Shown: in pieces, positions 1 to 4,734 of the stretch | How the letters are laid out: each line of letters starts with the position of its first letter | Numbering within the stretch: the first letter of the stretch is position 1 | Assembly (NCBI GenBank): GCA_900548485.1 | Contig: URKL01000070.1 | Span: 1-8,268 of the forward strand | Direction of reading: 5' to 3' | Length of the DNA stretch: 8,268 bases | Source of the DNA: an uncultured Succinatimonas sp. | GTDB lineage: Bacteria > Pseudomonadota > Gammaproteobacteria > Enterobacterales > Succinivibrionaceae | Notes under the pieces: generated by a model | Database searches by the model: none | What the model was told of the DNA's origin: nothing | The model's input: the letters and a program-made list of their open reading frames with translations, nothing else | Position numbers and translations under genes: made by a program

Positions 1-119
1 GAAAAGAGGACAAATCTTTTTAAAGATAAATCTAAAGATTACGAGCAGGAAATGTCTAAAATGCGGATGAAAACGCAGCGGGAAATATCCTTATGGCAGC
101 TCTTGCTAGGCTAAATTAG
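1..119 (+). pseudogene. tnpB: Decayed C-terminal end of an IS200/IS605-family tnpB (OrfB)
   Basis: The frame ending in TAG at 117-119 encodes DENAAGNILMAALARLN, which fits the conserved TnpB C-terminus (the D-x-NAA-x-NIL block carrying the last RuvC aspartate). Just upstream, in a different frame, 53-67 encodes CLKCG, the CxxCG half of the TnpB zinc finger that normally lies a few residues before that block. The NAA frame is closed upstream by TAA at 57-59, and the CxxCG frame stops at TGA 68-70. The intact order is therefore broken by at least one frameshift or small deletion around 62-68. A further frame at 1-50 reads without stops and may hold the residues before the zinc finger, but I cannot confirm it. 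TnpB is an RNA-guided nuclease encoded by these insertion sequences; this copy cannot be functional as written. The 5' part lies outside the window. Confidence 0.72.
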
Positions 120-211
120 AAAGTGAACTTTCAAAAGAGTCAACACTGAAGACATATAGTAATATCTGTCTTCAGTGGGAATCCCCTTGCTAAAGCAAGG
201 GGAGAAAGTCA
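120..211 (+). mobile_element. Right end of an IS200/IS605-type element, tip abutting pepT
   Basis: The stretch after the tnpB remnant has the usual organisation of an IS605-type right end: a block AAAGAGTCA (134-142), a perfect 11-bp inverted repeat CACTGAAGACA/TGTCTTCAGTG (144-154 and 167-177), GGGAAT, then a near-terminal hairpin TCCCCTTGCT/AGCAAGGGGA (182-191 and 194-203) and a tip GAGAAAGTCAT. From general knowledge, such ends finish in a short tip like GTCAA a few bases after a C/G-rich hairpin, and the tnpB-to-tip segment serves as the scaffold of the TnpB guide RNA. A second copy of the same arrangement lies on the minus strand at 7646-7731. The exact tip is uncertain by a few bases because the last position reads TCAT instead of TCAA. 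Confidence 0.7.
182..203. repeat. Subterminal 10-bp hairpin of the IS right end
   Basis: TCCCCTTGCT and AGCAAGGGGA form a perfect 10-bp stem around a 2-base centre. It is the hairpin that the HUH transposase TnpA recognises in this IS class. It also lies 5 bp beyond the pepT stop on the minus strand and could stall or protect the abgT-pepT transcript. No run of T follows it on that strand, so it is not a canonical intrinsic terminator. Confidence 0.75.
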
Positions 212-1435
212 TCGTGTAGCTAACTCAACTAACTTCAAGCTTACCTCTAAAGACTTTTCAAAAGAAGATAAAGGTAAAAACTCTGCATAACTGTGGAAAT
301 TATGTGCACCAGTAAAATAGTTTGGGGTCACAATACCACGAGCTGATAAAGCTGAGCCGTCAGTGCCACCACGCATAGCATAAACCACAGGTTTAATTGA
401 CAACTCATCTAAAGCCTCAAATAACATCGCAATCGGACGATCTTCAACGCTTACATTATTAGCAATATTCTCGTAAGTATCGCTAAACTCAAGACAAATC
501 TCAGCTCGCGGATGCATTTCTTTTAGCTTTTCGACATTAGCTTTTAAAATTTCCTTGCGCTTTATATAGTTGTTCTTGTCATGATCACGAATAGCTACAT
601 TTAAAGAACAATATAAAGGATCTGATTTAATGCCAGTAAACCACCAATAACCATCAAGGCCATCAGTACACTCTGGAGTCTGATTGCGATCAAACATAGA
701 AATATAATCGCAAGCCACTAATAAAGGATTTACTAAAACACCCTTAGATGACATAGGATGTGCACTTACACCTTTAATCTTTAAAACGCCAGAACCTGCA
801 TTAAAGGTTTGATATACAACCTCTCCTAGACCACAACTGTCGATGGTATAAGCAAAATCAACATCAAAGCGAGACAAATCCATAAGTTTTGAACCTTTAA
901 GACCAATCTCCTCATCAGGCACAAAGGCTACACAAATCTTAGGATGCTTAATATTCTTGTCTTCAGTTAAAATCTGAAGCATGGTCATAAGATTAGCCAT
1001 AGCAGCTTTATTATCAGCACCTAAGACTGAAGTACCATCAGTGAAGATGATCTCTTCACCCAGATAGTTTGCTAATTCAGGATGCTCATCTAGCTTAATA
1101 CTAATACCAAGCTCTTTATTTAAAAGAACATCACCGCCAGTGTATTTAATAAGCTGAGGTTTTACCTCAGCGCTTAAAGAAACATCTACGGTATCTAAAT
1201 GACTGACAAAACCTAAAGTCGGTCCTTCGGCATTAGATGGCAAATTAGCATAAACAATACTATGCTCATCAACATAAATATCACTAAGCCCCATTTCTTT
1301 TAATTCTGAGGCTAATAAATTAGCTAACTTCGTCTGTCCCTCGGATGACGGTACGGTACTATTATTAGGATCTGACTGAGAGCTTATCGCTACATAACGA
1401 AAAAAATGCTCTTTTAAAAGTTCAATCTTATCCAC
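209..1435 (-). CDS. pepT: Peptidase T (tripeptide aminopeptidase)
   Basis: This is a cytosolic M20B zinc peptidase that removes the N-terminal residue from tripeptides. The 408 residues match the length of E. coli PepT. The two-zinc site is complete: H79 and D81 in the SHLDT motif, bridging D141 in LGADNKAA, general base E175 and ligand E176 in PDEEIG, D199 in YTIDSCG, and H381 in HNFHSYAEF. The RGGTDG motif (355-360) is also present. Translation starts at GTG (RC of 1433-1435), with an AAGGAG ribosome site at 1446-1451, 10 bases upstream and inside the 3' end of abgT. The abgT stop is only 5 bp away, so both genes are probably one transcript, pairing a transporter with a peptidase. The TGA stop (209-211 on the plus strand) coincides with the tip of the IS right end, so the last codons may have been altered by insertion, although the overall length looks normal. 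Confidence 0.96.
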   Translation of the reverse strand: MDKIELLKEHFFRYVAISSQSDPNNSTVPSSEGQTKLANLLASELKEMGLSDIYVDEHSIVYANLPSNAEGPTLGFVSHLDTVDVSLSAEVKPQLIKYTGGDVLLNKELGISIKLDEHPELANYLGEEIIFTDGTSVLGADNKAAMANLMTMLQILTEDKNIKHPKICVAFVPDEEIGLKGSKLMDLSRFDVDFAYTIDSCGLGEVVYQTFNAGSGVLKIKGVSAHPMSSKGVLVNPLLVACDYISMFDRNQTPECTDGLDGYWWFTGIKSDPLYCSLNVAIRDHDKNNYIKRKEILKANVEKLKEMHPRAEICLEFSDTYENIANNVSVEDRPIAMLFEALDELSIKPVVYAMRGGTDGSALSARGIVTPNYFTGAHNFHSYAEFLPLSSFEKSLEVSLKLVELATR

Positions 1436-1440
1436 TTAAT

Positions 1441-3012
1441 TTAAACTCCTTGTGGGAACATGGTTGACGGATAGTCAAAACCGCTGTGGAAACCTAAAGG
1501 AATACCTAAGAACCAGTATGCATACAACACAGCCGTTAAAACAATTAACAGCGCGAAAGTATAAGGCAACATCATGGAACTTAATGTACCAACGCCTGCT
1601 TTAGAGCAGTAACGCTGACAATACATAATCAGTAATGGATAGAAGGCAAACATCGGGGTACAAACGTTAACAGCTGAGTCAGAGACACGGAAGGCTGCCT
1701 GAGTTAATTCAGGAGATATACCTAACATCATCAACATCGGTACGAAAATGGAGGACAAAATCGCCCACTTTGAAGTAGCTGAAGTAATTAAGATATTCAG
1801 CATACCAGTTAGGATAATAATACCCAACAAAGTAATGCCAGATGGCATACCCAAATCACGCAGGAACTCCGCTCCTGAAATTGCTAAGAGAGAACCAATT
1901 CCAGATTTATTGAAAACATAGAGGAATTGTCCTGCAAAGAAGCAGAAAACAATAAATGAAATCAACATCTTCATAATGTGCTCCATAGAACGGATCACAT
2001 CATTAGCCTTAGTAAAGCTACCACAAGCATAACCAAAGACAATACCTGGTAAGGAGAAGAAAATTAAGAGTAAAGGAACTAAACCCTGCATTACTGGAGC
2101 TTTAGGAGAGGTTAAAGAACCATCTGGGGCTCTAAATAATGAATCTTCTGGATAGCATAAAATAAAGAGTAAACCTAAAAGTAAAACAACTGTACCCATA
2201 GCTAAACGGAAGGCAAAGTTCTCTTTTTCAGTAACTGGGGTGATAACTAAACTATCATCATCCTTAGTTTTCTCATCAAGAGGCATGGTTTTCCATAATC
2301 TAGGCTCAATGATCTTATCAGTTACAAACCATACAGCACCGATAACAAAGAATGTACCACCTAAAGCGAAAAAGTAGTTACACAAAACGTTAACTGCATA
2401 ATTAGGATCGATAATATGAGCGGCAGCCTCGGTAAAGCTTTGCATTACCGGATCAATGATTGATGGGGTATAACTTGCGGTAAAACCACCAGCTAAACCT
2501 GCAAATGAACAAGCAATACCAGCTAATGGATGACGACCACAAGCATAAAACATCAAGGCTGAAACTGGCATTAAAATAGTATATGCAGAATCAGATACGA
2601 TATGACAAACGATAGAAACAAAAATTACAGTCGGGGTTAAGAACTTACGCGGGGTAATAGATAAGAACTTTTTAATTAAAACATTAACAAAACCACTACC
2701 CTCGGCAATACCAATACCCAATGTGGCGACAATCGTTATACCTAATGGAGGGAAGCCCATAAAATTCTTTACTGATGAAACTAATAAATCCATCAGATTT
2801 TCTGGGCTTAACATGTTTAAGATTCTGATTTTTTCATGAGTATTAGGATGAATATAATCAAAATCAACAAAAGATAAGGCAGTAGCAATAGCAATGGTAG
2901 CTACAAGTGCGTAAATAAAGAGCATGGTAATATGTGGTAACTTATTACCCATTCTCTCCACACAGTTTAAAAAGCGATTAAGTAAACTTAACTGCTCGGT
3001 GCTGTTGGTCAT
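1441..3012 (-). CDS. abgT: AbgT-family transporter (p-aminobenzoyl-glutamate or related conjugates)
   Basis: This 523-residue inner-membrane transporter is slightly longer than E. coli AbgT (about 508). About ten hydrophobic segments are visible, beginning near residues 28-48, 85-105 and 125-155, with a polar loop around 232-265. Family signatures include GSGFVNVLIKK (105-115), SDSAYTILMP (140-149), GRHPLAGI (159-166) and IDPNY (201-205). In the C-terminal half W416, P434, R442, D445 and P453 have the spacing of residues that I recall lining the pathway in the MtrF/YdaH structures. E. coli AbgT imports p-aminobenzoyl-glutamate, whereas MtrF and YdaH have been reported as sulfonamide exporters, so direction and substrate are not settled by sequence. 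The pairing with pepT and the divergent abgA favours import of a peptide-like conjugate. The start is ATG at 3012, with AGGAA (plus strand 3019-3023) 6 bases upstream. Confidence 0.93.
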   Translation of the reverse strand: MTNSTEQLSLLNRFLNCVERMGNKLPHITMLFIYALVATIAIATALSFVDFDYIHPNTHEKIRILNMLSPENLMDLLVSSVKNFMGFPPLGITIVATLGIGIAEGSGFVNVLIKKFLSITPRKFLTPTVIFVSIVCHIVSDSAYTILMPVSALMFYACGRHPLAGIACSFAGLAGGFTASYTPSIIDPVMQSFTEAAAHIIDPNYAVNVLCNYFFALGGTFFVIGAVWFVTDKIIEPRLWKTMPLDEKTKDDDSLVITPVTEKENFAFRLAMGTVVLLLGLLFILCYPEDSLFRAPDGSLTSPKAPVMQGLVPLLLIFFSLPGIVFGYACGSFTKANDVIRSMEHIMKMLISFIVFCFFAGQFLYVFNKSGIGSLLAISGAEFLRDLGMPSGITLLGIIILTGMLNILITSATSKWAILSSIFVPMLMMLGISPELTQAAFRVSDSAVNVCTPMFAFYPLLIMYCQRYCSKAGVGTLSSMMLPYTFALLIVLTAVLYAYWFLGIPLGFHSGFDYPSTMFPQGV

Positions 3013-3078
3013 AACAAATTCCTAAAATTATTTTAAAGATCTCATCCAAAGACACGAAGATGATTCTCACAAATCTAA

Positions 3079-3155
3079 GATATTATAATGTTACAGATTC
3101 GACCTCTATGCTGGATTTGCGTACCATTGCCGACTGGACGATATTATAATGTTAC
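3079..3155. repeat. Two direct copies of a 16-bp operator-like motif
   Basis: GATATTATAATGTTAC occurs exactly at 3079-3094 and 3140-3155, with GA following one base later in both copies (through 3097 and 3158). The copies are 61 bp apart, close to six helical turns, so they face the same side of the DNA. Each contains the palindrome ATTATAAT, which gives TATAAT on both strands. The upstream copy overlaps the -10 box proposed for abgT-pepT, and the other would lie in the early transcribed region. Paired binding sites for a repressor or activator would explain this; the protein is unknown. Confidence 0.6.
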
Positions 3156-3170
3156 GGACTAACATAACAA
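3143..3170 (-). promoter_or_regulatory. Candidate sigma-70 promoter for abgT-pepT
   Basis: On the minus strand TTGTTA (plus 3165-3170) and a consensus TATAAT (plus 3143-3148) are separated by 16 bp. Transcription would begin near 3136 and leave a leader of about 120 bases before the abgT ATG at 3012. The -10 box sits inside one copy of the repeated 16-mer, so a protein bound there would compete with RNA polymerase. The other 16-mer copy also shows TATAAT but has no good -35 box. Confidence 0.45.
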
Positions 3171-3306
3171 AATTTATCTGAAACTTTTTAGTATTAGATC
3201 ACCAAATTTTGACAAAATTTAAGAAAAAAATAAGCTTTTTTAAGGGCTATAAAAAAAATTTGCATAAATCCGTTATAAGAACGATTCACAAAATTTAACA
3301 AAATTT
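3167..3306. repeat. Four copies of ACAAAATTT upstream of abgA
   Basis: The nonamer ACAAAATTT occurs at 3167-3175, 3212-3220, 3288-3296 and 3298-3306, all in the same orientation. The last two are in tandem with a 10-bp period directly before the abgA ribosome site. The core AAATTT is self-complementary. In such AT-rich DNA some recurrence is expected by chance, but four nonamers in 140 bp, one of them within TTGACAAAATTT, is suggestive of a regulatory motif or a bent A-tract region. Confidence 0.35.
3209..3236 (+). promoter_or_regulatory. Weak candidate promoter for abgA
   Basis: A perfect -35 box TTGACA lies at 3209-3214. The best partner at normal spacing is TAAGCT (3231-3236, 16 bp), which matches the -10 consensus at only three positions. 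Better -10-like strings (TATAAA 3248-3253, TTATAA 3273-3278) have no suitable -35 box. Such a weak promoter might need an activator. Confidence 0.22.
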
Positions 3307-3316
3307 GAGGCACATT

Positions 3317-4585
3317 ATGGACGTTTCAAAAGCAGAAGTTCTGCAAATCTTAAATTTTAGACGCGACTTACATCAACGCGCAGAAACTGCTTTTAATGAA
3401 TGGCAAACTTTTGATTACATTTTAAATGTCCTAAAGGACGTTAAAGGAGAATTTTCTTTTTTAAATGAAAATGATTTAAAAGCATTTTTTAATAAAGTTC
3501 CGCTTTCTTGTCGCTATCAAAGCAAAAAAAATACTCAATCCCCCATTCCTGCTTTCAAACTTACTTTTAAATTAGGAATAGGTAAACATATAGCTATTCG
3601 CTGCGATATGGATGGACTACCTATTAAAGAAAGCGAGGATCCTGAACATCTTCCGTATAAATTAGGATTTAGATCTCAAAAAAACATGCATGCTTGCGCT
3701 CATGACGGTCATATGGCCATAAGCTTAGCGGTAATTTTATGGATTAATGCGAATTTAGATAAATTACAAAATCAAGGTTTAGGTGCTTTAAGTTTTATCT
3801 TTCAATGTGGTGAAGAGGGCTGTAAGGGCGCACAGATTATAACTGCAAGTACTTGGCTTTTAGATATTGATGAAATATATGGTTATCATTTAGGCATGGG
3901 ATTACCCTCAGGATATATTGCCACACATGTAGATAACTTCTTAGCAACATTAAAATTTAAACTGGATTTTTATGGTCGTAAAGCGCATGCAGGAAAGTTT
4001 TATGAAGGCCTCAATGCCCTATCTCCACTTTGTTATGTAATTGATAATGCGCTTAAACTTATAAATAAAGATCGCCAACTATTAGTAAATTTTTCAAATG
4101 TTGAGGTTCCTGGTTCTTCGAATATTATTCCTGATAGAGCCTCATGTGTAGGCGAAATTCGAGCTAAAAATATTGAGGATTTAGAATTTCTTGAACAAGA
4201 ACTTCAAACTGTAATACAAAAAAGTGGTGTTGAAATAGTCACACAAGCTCCTTTAGGAGACATACAAAAAGTCTGCTTGGTAAAAACTATCTCTGGCAAA
4301 GGCATACCCATTAAAAACTCCCTAAATACCCTTGAACAGCTCAATAAAGCATTAAAAATAAGCAATATTAGAGATTATGGACAAACATTTTCGTTTAAAG
4401 CTTCAGAAGATTGTTCTTTATTGATAGATAAAATTCAAAATTTAGGAGGTTCTGGCGCCTACTTTGTAATTGGCTCAGATATCAAAGCACCACATCATCA
4501 TAGTGCTTTTGACTTTGATGAAGATTCTTTAATTTTAGGTTTTAAATTTCTTAAAGCCTTAATATTAAGCTATATACAACCATGA
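3317..4585 (+). CDS. abgA: AbgA-like M20D amidohydrolase (p-aminobenzoyl-glutamate hydrolase subunit A type)
   Basis: This 422-residue cytosolic metal-dependent amidohydrolase is likely to split an amide bond in p-aminobenzoyl-glutamate or a similar acyl-amino acid. Expected M20D metal and catalytic residues are present: C127 and H129 in MHACAHDGH, E166-E167 in CGEEG, H191 in YHLGMG and a C-terminal H393-H395 cluster before FDFDED. Segments such as DNFLATLKF (206-214), KAHAG (222-226) and HHxxxFDFDE follow E. coli AbgA (about 436 residues) closely, including an AbgA-like insert near residues 45-85. I start at ATG 3317 because GAGG (3307-3310) sits 6 bases upstream; an in-frame TTG at 3305 would precede that ribosome site. 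The gene is divergent from abgT-pepT, which places transporter and hydrolase under one control region. No AbgB partner is present nearby, so this protein may act as a homodimer or with a subunit encoded elsewhere. Confidence 0.88.
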   Translation: MDVSKAEVLQILNFRRDLHQRAETAFNEWQTFDYILNVLKDVKGEFSFLNENDLKAFFNKVPLSCRYQSKKNTQSPIPAFKLTFKLGIGKHIAIRCDMDGLPIKESEDPEHLPYKLGFRSQKNMHACAHDGHMAISLAVILWINANLDKLQNQGLGALSFIFQCGEEGCKGAQIITASTWLLDIDEIYGYHLGMGLPSGYIATHVDNFLATLKFKLDFYGRKAHAGKFYEGLNALSPLCYVIDNALKLINKDRQLLVNFSNVEVPGSSNIIPDRASCVGEIRAKNIEDLEFLEQELQTVIQKSGVEIVTQAPLGDIQKVCLVKTISGKGIPIKNSLNTLEQLNKALKISNIRDYGQTFSFKASEDCSLLIDKIQNLGGSGAYFVIGSDIKAPHHHSAFDFDEDSLILGFKFLKALILSYIQP

Positions 4586-4609
4586 GAATCTTAAGCTTTT
4601 ATTTACCAA

Positions 4610-4645
4610 TTTTTATTACTAATAAAAAAAGAGAAAAATCTTTTT
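4610..4645 (+). terminator. Possible weak AT-rich terminator after abgA
   Basis: Two short inverted repeats follow abgA: TTTTTATTA/TAATAAAAA (4610-4618 and 4620-4628) and AAAAAGA/TCTTTTT (4626-4632 and 4639-4645). Both stems are almost pure A/T and therefore weak. The second ends in a run of T, as expected for a terminator. They separate abgA from the independent lon promoter downstream. Confidence 0.3.
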
Positions 4646-4664
4646 GTAAATAAATTTTAATACC

Positions 4665-4693
4665 CTTGAAAAATCATAGTTTAAACCTTATGT
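4665..4693 (+). promoter_or_regulatory. Sigma-32 (heat-shock) type promoter of lon
   Basis: CTTGAAA (4665-4671) and CCTTATGT (4686-4693) are separated by 14 bp. This fits the known RpoH pattern CTTGAAA-N(11-16)-CCCATnT well: the -35 element is exact and the -10 element keeps CC-x-x-AT-x-T. lon is a classical RpoH target in gammaproteobacteria, so sequence and context agree. Transcription would start near 4700, leaving a leader of about 35 bases. Confidence 0.62.
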
Positions 4694-4734
4694 ACAAAAT
4701 TCAGTAAAAGCGCTTTATTGAGATTTATCAACTT

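Noticed and set aside
147..175. Inverted CTG...CAG pair read as a LexA box
   Set aside because: The spacing is too long for LexA and the pair is part of the IS right-end hairpin.
1427..1435. DnaA-box-like TTATCCACT
   Set aside because: It is a single copy inside the start of pepT, with no other boxes or origin-like features nearby.
3305..3316. Upstream TTG start for abgA
   Set aside because: It overlaps the GAGG ribosome site that serves the ATG at 3317, and the added residues RHI have no counterpart in the family.
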